Origin: Isoetes taiwanensis
Taxonomy: Eukaryota > Streptophyta > Lycopodiopsida > Isoetales > Isoetaceae
Reading direction: 5' to 3'
NCBI GenBank assembly: GCA_021234155.1
Contig: JAJEKV010000017.1
Span: 20,406,501-20,470,500 of the forward strand
DNA length: 64,000 bases
This document shows, piece by piece, positions 12,401 to 23,359 of the stretch. The notes under the pieces were generated by a model. The model was not told where the DNA came from. It saw only the letters and a list, made by a program, of their open reading frames with translations, and did no database searches. The position numbers and the translations under genes were made by a program. The stretch's first letter is position 1; the number at the start of each line of letters is the position of its first letter.

Positions 12401-13100
12401 ATAATGTAACCTTCCAGTCACCACTACATCCATTCTTCAGTCATACTCTACAACGTTTCTGGGGTCTATACAAGTGATTTTCCTAGAAATCCTTTAACTA
12501 CATATGACTACACTGGTTTATAGCTTGACATCTCTAGTTTGGCATATGTAAATCGTACCAAGGTCACAAAAATCCCTTATGGATCTAATGTTGATATTGC
12601 AATCTTAGAAACCATCAATTTCCAAGTTGAAGTCCACCCCTTTCGCTTGCATAGTCATGACTTTTATGGGGTGATATGACAACGTTTGGGCAACATGTCA
12701 AGATATGAGGCATTTTTGAAGAAATGGACAACATAAGAAATAGGACAACTTTTTAGGGTTTTTGTATAGGGATTTGGCAAGGACAAAACAAAGGAAAGTT
12801 TAAGAACTTAGAACAATTTTTTGTTACCTTTTGTTGACATGCGCATGATGATGTGGCATGCCATTGGTGACATGTCATGCCAAGTAAGCAATGCCAACTT
12901 TTGACTAGGCCAAAAATAAAATAAAAAATGTGCAACTCGGGTTTCCATGGGTTGATGTGGCTGGTGACATGGCAAGATATGGGTGATGTGGACATGATGA
13001 TGACCCTATGCACACCTAAGACGCGTTTGTCTCCACGCTGGCATGCACGCCGACCTACAACATGCCACGTGGGCTCTACATCGACCTTCAACATGCCACC
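9400..13100. other. Unassigned interior of the inner element
   Basis: Mostly T-rich, then A-rich low-complexity DNA. A short direct repeat around GACACGTGGCATA occurs at about 10068 and 10122. An open frame at 10547-10939 (130 aa, with GTTCKRKRRFTKSEKS near its end) has no recognisable domain. Short CGCCATAGC repeats lie at 11590-11640. From about 12840 the sequence shades into the CATG/TTGG minisatellite. No gene can be supported. Confidence 0.5.
10185..10250 (-). other. tRNA-like T-arm (possible tRNA pseudogene or SINE head)
   Basis: On the minus strand the sequence contains GGGTTCGATTCCC (about 10193-10205), an ideal T-arm/B-box, with a weak A-box-like GAGTGTTGGT about 45 bp upstream. A full cloverleaf with paired acceptor ends is not evident. 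It may be a tRNA-derived remnant or coincidence. Confidence 0.25.
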
Positions 13101-13109
13101 TTTGAATGT

Positions 13110-14175
13110 TTGAGCCAACTAGTGGGCATGTTGGAACCCATGTGGCATGTTTGGGCCACCTTGGCACGTTGGAGCCTAGGTGGCATGTTGAGCCAACGTG
13201 GCATGTTTGAGACACCTTGGCATCTTTGGGCCTAGGTGGCACGTTGGAGACTATGTGGCATGGGGGAGCCTAGGGGGCATGTTCGAGACTATGTGGCATG
13301 TTGGAGACTAGGTGGCATGTTTCAGCCACCTTGGCATGTTTTAGCCTAGGTGGCATGTTGGAGCCCACATGCATGTTTGAGCATGTTGGAACCTAGGTGG
13401 CATATTTGCCGCCTTGGCATGTTTTAGCCTAGGTGGCATGTTGGAGCCCACATTGGAGATGTTTGAGCCACCTTGGCATGTCCCGAGCCTAGGTGGCATG
13501 TTGGAGTCTAGGTGTCATGTTGGAGCCTAGGTGGCATGTTGGAGCCTAGGTGGCGTGTTTGAGCAATCTTGGGATGTTTGAGCCACCTTGACATGTTGGA
13601 GCCTAGGTGGCATGTTGGAGCCTAGGTGGCGTGTTTGAGCAATCTTGGGATGTTTGAGCCACCTTGACATGTTGGAGCCTAGGTGGCATGTTGGAGCCCA
13701 CGTGGCATGTTTGAGCCACCTTGGCATGTTTGGGCCTAGGTGGCATGTTGGAGCCTAGGTGGCACGTTGGAGACTATGTGGCATGTTGGAGCCTAGGTGG
13801 CCTTGGGATGTTTGAGCCTAGGTGGAGTGTTGGGGCCAGCGTGGCATGTTTGGAGCCACCTTGGCATGTTGATGGCATGTTGGAACCCGGTGGCATATTG
13901 GAGCCACCTTAAGATGTTTGAGCCACCTTGGCATGTTGGAGCCTGGGTGGCATGTTGGAGCCCATTGGCATGTTTGAGCCACCTTGGAATGTTTAAGGCT
14001 AGGTGGCATATTGGAGACTATGTGGCATGTTGGAGACTAGGTGGCATGTGTGAGCCTAGGTGGCATGTTTGAGCCACCTTGGCATGTTTGAGCCTAGGTG
14101 GCATGTTGGAGCCGCTGGCATGTTTGAGCCACCTTGGCATGTTAGGTGGCATGTTGAAGCCCATGTGGCACTCCA
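13110..14175 (+). repeat. 19-bp minisatellite array, forward orientation
   Basis: Tandem degenerate 19-bp units alternate between TTGGAGCCTAGGTGGCATG and TTTGAGCCACCTTGGCATG for about 1.06 kb. Shorter, less regular copies start near 12840. A small higher-order duplication (about 114 bp) is visible at 13505-13690. The long frames through this region are by-products of the repeat and not genes. Confidence 0.93.
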
Positions 14176-14179
14176 AGTG

Positions 14180-16950
14180 GTGACATGGCATGCCAAGAAA
14201 GCAAGGCCAAGTTTTGACTAGGCCAAAAATGAAAAGATGTCCATCTCTAGTCTTTTCATTGGGTGATGTTGGCAAATTTTGGATGACATGGCTAGATGGT
14301 GTTGACATGGACATGATGACTAGAACTTTATGCAAGAAATATGATAACCTTTGAAATTTTTGGTAGAGGAGTTTGGCAAGGAATAGAATAGAGGGATCTG
14401 AAGAACTTAAAGCGCTGACACACTTCCCCAACTCGAACCAGGCCAGGACATGTGAACTCCTCCCAGTGTCGCAATTAGAAGTCAAGAACACATTTTGTAG
14501 TAGCAAATTTTTTTTAAATGATTCGGGATCGCCAATAGATCCAAAGTCTGTTATTTCAGTTGCCATGGCTCCGCATGCATGTTCGAAAAAGGTACACCAG
14601 GTCCCAAGTGCAACTGACCACGTTTTGGCCTCCATAACGTAAAACCCTACAATAACTGGCAAGGCAATGGTGTGCGTTTTGGAGGCCATACCCTAGCCAG
14701 ATTGGACCAGGATCTTGCACAATGTCATGAGGTAGTAAGAGGGCGTTGACGCCAGAAGACGGAGCCCTAAAACCTTCCAGAAGAAGTTCGTCCCAAAGGT
14801 CCTCTCTGGAGGGTCCTTGGCCACGGACGGGCAAAACTCCCACCCCGAACCTGATCGACTCTGCCCAACGGACTCAAACATCGACATTACCCTGGTGACC
14901 AAGTTTCGTGGGCAGAAGACCACCCCTGCTCCCGGAAGCGCCAAAGTAGCTCCTGTCCAACACGTTCGTAGTGAATTGGCCTTAGCAGAGGGTGCGAATT
15001 ACTGCCATGTAGAGGGTTCGTGTTTCTTTTGCTGCAAAAAATGACCGTGTAACTTGGTCCCTAGGGTAATTTCGCTGTTTCTGACGACATGGCAAAGTCA
15101 AATCTCCATTCCGGAGCCTTTGTACTACCCGAACGACAAAACACTTGGGTTTCTACACGGCCCACGCAGACACTTTGTGGAGGGATATGTTCTCTGGACA
15201 AATCTTGAATTTTCTTGAGCCCTTTCAAGCAAGTTACTTGAATGGAGAATTCAACGGCCGGATAGGGAAACTGGTTCGGAAGGGAGGCATTGGCATTTGC
15301 CCTCCTGGAGGAGCACCGTAGGAAAGCTCGCCGGTAAATCCAAACCCCATTTCGACAGTTTCTATTGCTTTTGTTTTCAATCCAAACTTTTCGGCCATGT
15401 CTCAAGTGCAACTGAATAAAACTCGACCTCCATAACATAAACCCGCAGAATAACCTAGCAACGCCACGGTGGTTTACGCTTTGGAGGCCATACCCCAGCC
15501 GATTGGACCAGGATCTTGCACAATGTCATGAGGTAGTGGGAGGGCATTGATGCCAAGACTGAGCCCTAAAATCTTCCAAGAAGTTCGCCCCAAAGGTCCT
15601 CTCCGAGGGTCTCGCCACTGACGGCAACTCTCCACCCTTTAACCGGTGATCTCGGTCGCCAACGGACTCGAAACATCGACATTACCCCGGAGACCAAGTT
15701 TAGGTGGGCGTAAGACCACCCCCGCTCCCCTAAAGCGCCAAAGTAGCTCATGTCCAACACGTTCAGAGTGAATTGGCCTTAGCGGAGGGTGCAGAACCGC
15801 CATGTAGAGGGTCGCGGTTTCTTTTGCCGCAAAAATGACCGTAACTTGGTCCCTAGGGTAATTTCGTTGTTTCGGACGATATAAGTCAAATCTCCATTCC
15901 GAGCCTTTGTCTTTGCCCGAACGACAAAACACTTGGGTTTCTACACGGGTCCACCGGCAGGGACACTTTTGCGGTTTGATATGTTCTCCCGACAGATCTT
16001 GAATTTTTGAGCCCGCCGGGCAAGTTACTTGAATGGAGAATTCAACGGCCGGATAGGGAAACCGGGTTCCGGAAGGGAGGCATTGGCATTTGCCCTCCCG
16101 TGATGAGCACGGGTAGAAAAGCCCGCCGGTAAATCCAAACCCCATTTCGAAGCCAGGTTTTATTGCTTCTTCGCCATGTCTCAAGTGCAACTGAATAAAA
16201 CTCGACCTCCATAACGTAAAACCCTACAATAACCTAGCAACGCACCCGTGGTTTACGCTTTTTTGAGGCCATACCCCAGCCGATTGGACGGGATCTTGCA
16301 CAATGTCATGCGAGGTAGTGGGGGCGTTGGCGACCGAAGATTGAGCCCTAAAACCTTCCGGAAAAGTTCGGCCCCAAAGGTCCTCTTTGGAGGGTCCTCG
16401 GCCACTGGCCGGCAACTCTCCCAAGGAAACGTGATCCCGCCCAACGGACCTCAAACATCGACATTACCACGGAGACCAAGTTTCGGGGGCGAAGACCACC
16501 CTGCCCCGGGCGCCAAAGTAGCCTGCGTCCAACAAGTAGTGAATTGGCCTTTAGCTTTGAGGGTGCGACACCGCCATGTAGAGGGTTCGTGTTTCTTTTC
16601 GCAAAAAAATGACCAGTGTAACTTGGTCCCTAGGGTAATTCGTTGTTTCGGACGATAGGCGAAGTCAAATCTCCATTCCGAGCCTTTGTCTTTGCCCGAA
16701 CGACAAAACACTTAGGTTTCTACACGGTCCCATCTGGCAGACACTTTGTGGTTTGATATGTTCTCCGGGGACGGATCTTGAATTTTTGAGCCGCTCGAAG
16801 CAAGTTACTTGAATGGAGAATTCAACGGTCGGATAGGGAAACCGGTTCCGGAAGGGAGGCATTGGCATTTGCCCTCCGGGATGAGCACCGGTAGGAAAGC
16901 CCCGCCTCGGTAACCTTTTGTGATGTCCGTCTCATGGGGTCCGGCCACCT
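14180..16950 (+). repeat. ~785-bp tandem repeat, three copies, between the inverted minisatellites
   Basis: Landmarks recur at a fixed spacing: CCCTAGGGTAATTTCG at about 15059, 15850 and 16628, and GGAGGCCATACCC at about 14681, 15484 and 16265. The unit is therefore about 780-800 bp, in roughly three copies with the first preceded by partial sequence. It is GC-richer than its surroundings. Copies differ by many one-base indels, especially in C and G runs. No protein family was recognised in any frame; the overlapping ORFs here are inconsistent between copies and are not annotated as genes. Confidence 0.85.
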
Positions 16951-16959
16951 AGGCTATAA

Positions 16960-17895
16960 CATGCCACACGGACTCGGACATGCCACGCGGAGCTCCAACA
17001 TGCCACGCGGAGTTTCAAAGATGCCAAGTTGGCTCCAACGTGCCACCTAGGCTCAAGCATGCCAAGGTGGCTCAAACATGCCACCTAGGGCTCCAACATG
17101 CCACGGGCTTCAACATGCCACGAGAGGCTCCAACATGCCAACTAGGTCTAACATGCCTCGTGAGCTCCCAGCATGCCACCTAGGCTCCAACGTGCCACCT
17201 AGGCTCCAACATGCCACCTAGGTTCCAACATGCCAAGGTGGCTCCAACATGCCACCTAGGCTCGCGCGCCAAGGTGGTCAAAACATGCCACCTAGGCTCC
17301 AACATGCCACCTAGGCTCCAACATGCCACCTAGCATGCCACCTAGGCTCCAACATGCCACCTAGGTTCCAACATGCCACGTGAGCTCCAACATGCTAAGT
17401 TCGCCCAACGTGCCACCTAGGCTCAGCACGCCAAGGTGGCTAAAATATGCCACCTAGGCTCCAACATGCCACCAAGGCTTCAACATGCCACGCAGGCTCC
17501 AACATGCCAACAAGGCTCCAACATGCCCTCGTGAGCTCTAGCATGCCATCTAGGCTCCCAACGTGCCACCTACGCTCCAACATGCCCGTGGGCTCCAACA
17601 TGCCACCTAGCATGCCACCTAGGCTCCAACATGCCACAGGCTCCAACATGCCACGTGAGCTCCAACATGCCACATAGGCTCCAACATGCCAAGTTGGTCT
17701 CAACGTGCCACCTAGGGCTCAAGCATGCCAACGTGGCTCAAATATGCCACCATCACCCAACATGCCACGTGAGGTCGCAACATGCCACCGGGCTATAACA
17801 TGCCACGTGAGCTCTAACATGACACCTAGGCTCCAACATGCCACCTACGGCTCCAACATGTCACCAAGGCTTCAACATGCCACGTGAGGCTCCAA
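16960..17895 (-). repeat. 19-bp minisatellite array, inverted orientation
   Basis: The same unit as at 13110-14175 but reverse-complemented: CATGCCACCTAGGCTCCAA repeated for about 0.93 kb. The two arrays thus face each other across the 785-bp tandem repeat and make a kilobase-scale inverted repeat with a 2.8 kb centre. Confidence 0.93.
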
Positions 17896-18164
17896 CGATG
17901 AATGACCAAGGCAAGATATGAATGGCATGGACATGGACTTGATGACGTTAGGATATTGTTAGGATTTTTGTGTGGTCCTATGACATTAATGCTTAGGGAT
18001 TTGTTGCGCGCCGTCCCTGCACCCCCATCAAGGAATACAAATCAAATTCTTGATGGTTTTGTTATGCAAAAAATAGGCGTTAAGTAATGGAAGTAGTTGA
18101 AGTAACTTGTCTTGCATGGAATACTAGTATAAGGACATGTGATCGTGCACGTGCATCACATGTA

Positions 18165-18625
18165 GCAAATCAAGTACTCTGTCCTACCACTATAAAGACC
18201 CGTGATATGGACATGTAGAGAATCAAGTATTCTTTCCTACTTCTATAAAGACATGTGACATTAGAAGTATTACACATGTCATAATTCATGTATTCTTTCC
18301 TACAATGCCTTAGCAAATAAAGTACTTTCTGTCCTACTACTATAAAGACATGTGACATGGAAGCATACGACATGTAGAGAATCAAGTATTCTTTCCTACT
18401 TCTATAAAGACATGTGACAATAGAAGAATTATACATGTCGTAATTTATGTATTCTTTCCTACAATGCCTTAGCAAATAAAGTACTGGTCCTACTAATATA
18501 AAGACATGTGAATGGAAGTATAGGACATGTAGAGAATCAAATATTCTTTTCCTACATCTATAAAGACATGTGACAATAGAATTATTAGACATGTAAAAAT
18601 TCAAGTATTCTTTCCCTCAGTGGAT
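18165..18625 (+). repeat. ~150-bp tandem repeat, three copies
   Basis: GTCCTAC..CTATAAAGAC recurs at 18181, 18331 and about 18487. Each unit also contains ATAAAGACATGTGACA and TATTCTTTCCTAC. Within each unit there is a half-length subrepeat around TATAAAGACATGTGA. Non-coding. Confidence 0.88.
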
Positions 18626-18804
18626 TGTATTATAAAATGACATGTCACAATAGAAGAAACTACAAAACAACAAGTTGGATGTTTTAGTCCCAAAAAAAAG
18701 AACACCATTATCGAACAAAACCATACCTCCACAAACCACATGTAGGATTCTTTGAAAGCAGGACATGTAGACCTACCAAAACCGATGTTTTCAACAAGTG
18801 GACC

Positions 18805-19005
18805 AAAAACCGGGGTGAGTGTGCATATGTGGTGCCTTGGGTGCATTGTGGTGCCATATGTGGTGTGGCATGTGGCACCCGGTTGGTGCCACATGCCACA
18901 CCATTACATGTGGTGAATATGACGCCATTTGTGGTGCAAAGTTTGTCATGATGGAATTTGTGGTGTGTAAAGTGGTGCCTGTTGTGTCATGTGGTACTAA
19001 CCTTG
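18805..19005 (+). repeat. Second cluster of ATGTGGTGCC motifs
   Basis: Dense TGTGGTGCC, GGTGCCATATGTGGTG and related words in the same orientation as the 8990-9400 cluster. It could mark a former subterminal region now internal because of insertions or rearrangement. Confidence 0.6.
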
Positions 19006-19017
19006 GATTACTTTCCG

Positions 19018-19590
19018 GATGAATTCAACAGAGACCGAGAATGGATCAACTCTACAAGATCGAAGTGATTCGATTGTAAGGCAAGGTTGCAAACTTGTGA
19101 TCAAAACCGCGGTGCTACAAATGAAGGTTCAAAGAACTTGAGTTCCGACCGAGAAGATGAATAAAGATTTAAAAAATGGAAGGAATGATTAAGGATAAAC
19201 CAAGTCGCGTGCGCACGGTATTCGGACTATATGCCAAGATACGAGGTTGAGCTGGAAGGAACTATTACCGAACTTGAGCGGACAAAAATCGAGGAGCTTA
19301 ATCACATCGCCCGTGGAAGCGGAATTAATGACATTGAAAGTCTTTGGAACCAAAGTTAGAGAGGTTTACATCTTGCAAGGACCCGTCTTCCTTTATTTGT
19401 CTTGGATCCACTACTTCCGGACCTTGATAAGGCTGAAGATTATGGTAGTGGTCATCCATTTTGTGGCAAGATCCTCCGGTGGATGGGGAAACCACTACCA
19501 ACTTTGATTCTTGAATCACGATCACCAATACCATCTTCCATGTCGCTTTCAACCTCTTGAGGTACTTCATAACAAAATTCCCTGAAGTGC
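19018..19590 (+). pseudogene. Decayed coding block of unknown function
   Basis: A protein-like frame around 19218-19355 (EVELEGTITELERTKIEEL, GSGINDIESLWNQ) continues after a stop with ARTRLPLFVLDPLLPDLDKA and then a frame break. The helical, acidic pattern and length look like genuine former coding sequence, but no domain is recognised. It precedes the Ulp1 remnant on the same strand and may be part of the same element gene. Confidence 0.3.
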
Positions 19591-19780
19591 TTAGTATAAT
19601 TGTATTCTCATTGACAAATTTATGTTCACTTTTGCGATGTGATTTGTAATCCTTATTGCATTGAGAATTGTTGTCATGAATTTTCTATAGCATGGGTACA
19701 AGCCTTAGGTGTGAGTAGGGAGGATCAAAAAGCAACTTCAAGCTCTTGAGGCACTTACAGGTGAGCACTTATAGGTAGCT

Positions 19781-20060
19781 CGAAAGAGAGTAAGCCCGGC
19801 TTAGTCTCCGCCCGTTTTCGTTTATCGTATCTAATTTGCCCCCTAGGATGACATCGGCTCACTCGGGGTGGCGAATTAGATACCTCAAGAAAACTTCGAA
19901 AAGGAGTAAGCCCATAAAAACAAGATCCTGGTGGCTTAGTCTCTTTTTGCTTCTCTTTTTTGTATCTAAAGTGCCCCAGGGATGAGATCGCTCGCTCATT
20001 TTAGGGGACATGACTTTAGATATATAAAAAGGAACATCGTAAAAAGAGAGTAAAAAAAGT
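19781..20060 (+). repeat. Tandem stem-loop repeat
   Basis: Units begin CGAAAGAGAGTAAGCCC (19781), CGAAAAGGAGTAAGCCC (19897) and, degraded, near 20038. Each of the first two contains an inverted repeat: GTATCTAATTTGCCCC paired with GGGGTGGCGAATTAGATAC, then GTATCTAAAGTGCCCC paired with GGGGACATGACTTTAGATAT. The stems differ between units on both arms in a way that keeps pairing (AATT/AATT versus AAAG/CTTT). Confidence 0.6.
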
Positions 20061-21600
20061 CCGGAACTTAGTTAAAAAACCAAAGCATAGTTACAATCAA
20101 TTGTGATTCAATTCGGGTTTCGCGAGCATGGTGCGTTTACTAATTCAGGTCTAGCATTTCATTTGGTGGCAATGACTATGTGAGTCCATCTAGCACACCA
20201 AAAGGGAATTATTTTCTACCCTCAAAGGTAACCAAGTCTTGTTTGATGCAATTGGGATATGTAGCTTACTTCTTCATCCCTACTTTGTAGATATAGATGT
20301 ACAATGTGGTTGATTAGGGGGGGACAAGACACTCGCACCCCTTCAAAGCATTAGACATGAGATAGAAACTCGGGCAAATCAGAAGATGCATCGATTCTAC
20401 GGGAAGTCGGACAAATCGGTAGATGACAAATCCATTAGGGTGCTCAAGCTGGACAAGAATCTGCCGGATCAACGGATGCATTAAGTCATGCTCCACACCA
20501 ATCGCCAAATCAGCGGATGCATCGAGGTTATGATCTCGAACAAATCGTTTCGTGAATGTAAGTCACAAGGTAACTTCCAACCTTTTGTATTTTGTCTTCT
20601 TTTTAATTTGACCCATATAGTTACCGAGATCTACATTAAATTTTGCATTTGGAAGTGTCTCGGAGAAAAAGCAAGAGAGAATTCCAAGCAAAAGACACCT
20701 CAAGACATTCAGGCAGAAGTTTCCATCCTCGCACGAATAGATGCTGGGCGAAGTTTCAGCCTTTGACCAAGAAATCTTTGAAGCATAAGTTTCAGCCCCG
20801 CACCAACTCTGTCCATGCGAAGACTACAAGGTTAAGCCCAATCCCGCTTGTTTTTTGACTACAATGGAGTTCTAGGTAGAAGCTATGACAAGAGTGAGTC
20901 CATACCTTTGCCAAAGAAGATGATGTTAAGTTGATCACATAAAGGAACCAAGTGGGTAGTAACTAGACGGTGGGCCGAAGTTCATAGATTGGTGCGGTCC
21001 AGGGAATTTTCATATAGCACTTTGGTCCAGCCTGCCGGGGGCTCAAAACTTGAGAGTCATAGTTAAGGGAGCATTGATGAAACACAAGGACAAATTCAAG
21101 TTCATATGGAGTCGGGATCAACGTACCAACACAAATTTATTTAACGGTAAAAAAAGCCAATTTTTTGAAGCACTGAAAAAGGTCTACTTAATTTTAATTT
21201 CCAGGTTTCACAAAAGAGAACGTGCTTCTCATTGATGGCCAAAGATACAAAGGGTACCTCAATCGCTTAAACACCATGATCCGTCCAAGCAATTTGGAGC
21301 CCCTGACGGAGTAGATGGCAATTTCCTCATGAATGATCTAAAGGTTTGGCCCCGGGGTTCTTTGAAGGCGGGGAATGGGCAAAGTTATGTCGAAAGCAAC
21401 AAAATGCTGAATATGTTTGACACCGAGAGTCAAATTTGTATTAATATGATGAAAAAACATAGAACTAAAGCCTAGAAATAGTATTATTGTGTATATGATG
21501 TAACCTCTTTGACTTTTTAATATAAACAAAGTTTTACTTCAATTGTTCATTTCTTGGCTATTTCAATGTTCCTCAAAGGTTTTCAATGATCTTCCATTTG
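20060..21600. other. Unassigned stretch with coding-like fragments
   Basis: At 20370-20560 short repeats of GATGCATCGA and CGGACAAATCG occur. At about 21200-21320 a fragment reading TKENVLLIDGQRYKGYLNRL suggests an exon of the same gene as the downstream Ulp1-type domain. No confident exon boundaries. Confidence 0.35.
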
Positions 21601-23173
21601 TGAATGTAAACTTACACCACCGGCCACGAGGGCTGCGCAGTGTTAGAGCGCACATCGGACGAACACTTGCCACTTGAAGTGTTTAAGGGCGTGAGGGAGC
21701 CTCTTGTGCTTGATCAAGAGGCAATCGGAATATTGGAGAAAAGTAGGGATTGGTTGAGTGATGGGGATAGTCCATTTCTTCATGAGGTTAGTAATTTAAT
21801 ATAAACAACTCGATTTGAAGTCTTCATTTGTTTCTTAAATCATCTTGTTTTACCGGACCTTGGACTTTGCGGTGTATGCACCAGTTCGCATCAAGCATGA
21901 CATGGAGCAGAGGTTCCATTTCATGGATCCGCTCATTTACACATTCTTGTCGAACGAGCTTGCTTCAAAGGACAATTTGTTGCACCCTCAACTTGCAATT
22001 TGAATGTACCATTCCGCCAAGATGTTATGAGCCTTTGGGCCGGTGTATGTCATTGTAGGTCTTGGAGGTCAGCCAGTTAAATGTCAGCCAGGTGTGTACC
22101 ATTTTGACAGCCTAGAAATGTACAAGGGCTCCGAGCCTGTCATGAGTTTTGTTGAGGATGCAAACACAAAATTCCCAAGCACCATAAAGCTGCGCCACAA
22201 GAAAATTACAAGTTCCCCCACTCAGTCTGATTGCTGGTCGTGTGGTCCTGCTCATGGAATAAAATAACGGCTAAGATTAGCCAAATGGCTATTTTGTAGC
22301 ATTTTTGCCAAGAAAAACGGCTAAAGTAAATGGAAAAAATGCCCAAAAAAAGAAAATTTTAGCCCAAATTTTTTGCCGCCCAAGTGAGTTTTTAGGTTGA
22401 ATAGCCAAACTTTTACCTCCAGACATATCCATCAGGACATCGATTAGCTAAACCTAAGATAGAGTGGGATTGGAAAAAGGGATAGATTAGCCTGAAATTC
22501 AACACCAATGTATGTACTAACTTTAAGAAATTTCAAATAGGGTTTATATTTTTCTTTTTTTTTCCACTTTCTTTCTTGTTCCAAGTACAAAATTGAAGCA
22601 TTAAAGGAAAAGGAACAATGTAGTCCTTTTTCTTTTAGGTTTTTGAACATGTTCATGTATGTTTGTGTCTTGATTTATGTATTTACAATGAATTCAATGT
22701 CTGCCAAAATGCTTGGAAATTTTTAAATTACTATAGCGTGATGGCTAATATTTGCCTTTCCATTTTGTGAAAGTTTAGCCAAACGCAAGAAACTATGATG
22801 GAGAAAAACTATTTAGTTTAGCCAAGTGTTAGAAACTTCTAGCCCCAATTTGAAGGTAGTTTAGCTAAACCTATTTTGGCTACATTAAAATATAGGAGTA
22901 GTAATTTATTCCATGGTCCTGCTATATGTGTCTTCGTAAAGAAAGTTGTGGCTGCAGTAATGCGAGACTTGGACATACTATCCCAATGCAAGGTGAGTTC
23001 GTAAATTTGAAGGTATTACTCATCCAATGTGAGGCCTGATATGTTTGTTGCAGGGTGTACCAATTTCTAGTTGCGAGCTGTTGGACACGCGCAGAATGAT
23101 GATTGATGTTGTGAAGCACAGTTGCTGTAGTAATGAAGCTGAGGTTGACAGATCAATAGATCTTTACTTGTAA
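21600..23173 (+). pseudogene. Ulp1/SENP-type (C48) cysteine protease remnant
   Basis: An exon ending at 21786 encodes HLPLEVFKGVREPLVLDQEA before a GTTAGT donor. About 21852-22992 is a second exon: FHFMDPLIYTFLSNELASKD, then two in-frame stops (22001-22003 and 22028-22030), then VYHFDSLEMYKG, where Asp would be the triad acid, and QSDCWSCGPA joined across the MITE insertion to ICVFVKK, which contains the nucleophile-Cys motif of Ulp1 proteases. The GTGAGT donor at 22993 and CAG acceptor at 23051-23053 lead to a last exon (23054-23173) ending DLYL. The histidine region is not recognisable. Ulp1-family proteases cleave SUMO or similar modifiers, and Ulp1-like domains are known in several plant DNA transposons. 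This copy is inactive: stops plus a 663 bp insertion at the catalytic Cys motif. Confidence 0.72.
22253..22915. mobile_element. hAT-like MITE (663 bp) inserted in the Ulp1 exon
   Basis: Ends CATGGAATAAA (22253-22263) and TTTATTCCATG (22905-22915) are inverted copies. GTCCTGCT flanks both sides (22245-22252 and 22916-22923), an 8-bp duplication as hAT elements make. Removing the element and one duplication restores the protease frame CGPA-ICVFV exactly. Subterminal GGCTA/TAGCC words repeat at both ends (22268-22340, 22740-22890). No coding capacity. Confidence 0.85.
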
Positions 23174-23359
23174 TCACATGTTTGTATTATTGTAACCAAA
23201 GAGGTTATTCTTGTAACCTATTCTTTCATTGACACTCTAATGTACATTGTTGTATACTATTGTATACAATAGACTTTTCTGGCTGACCAGAGCAACACTC
23301 TGGTGGAGTTCAAATCTCCAGAAGAAATTGATGTATTCAAAGATTCATGACAATGTGGT

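Noticed and set aside
13006-14072. ORFs translating as repeated PRWLKHATWAPTCHLGSN or GGMLEPRWHVG
   Set aside because: They are simple read-through of the 19-bp minisatellite; the frame shifts unit by unit and both strands are open.
14180-16910. Overlapping 60-220 aa ORFs in the 785-bp repeat
   Set aside because: The ORFs differ between copies in position and frame, and no motif is conserved at protein level.
18170-18604. 144-aa minus-strand ORF (YMSNNSIVTCLYRCRKR repeats)
   Set aside because: It is the translation of the 150-bp tandem repeat, whose unit length is near a multiple of three.
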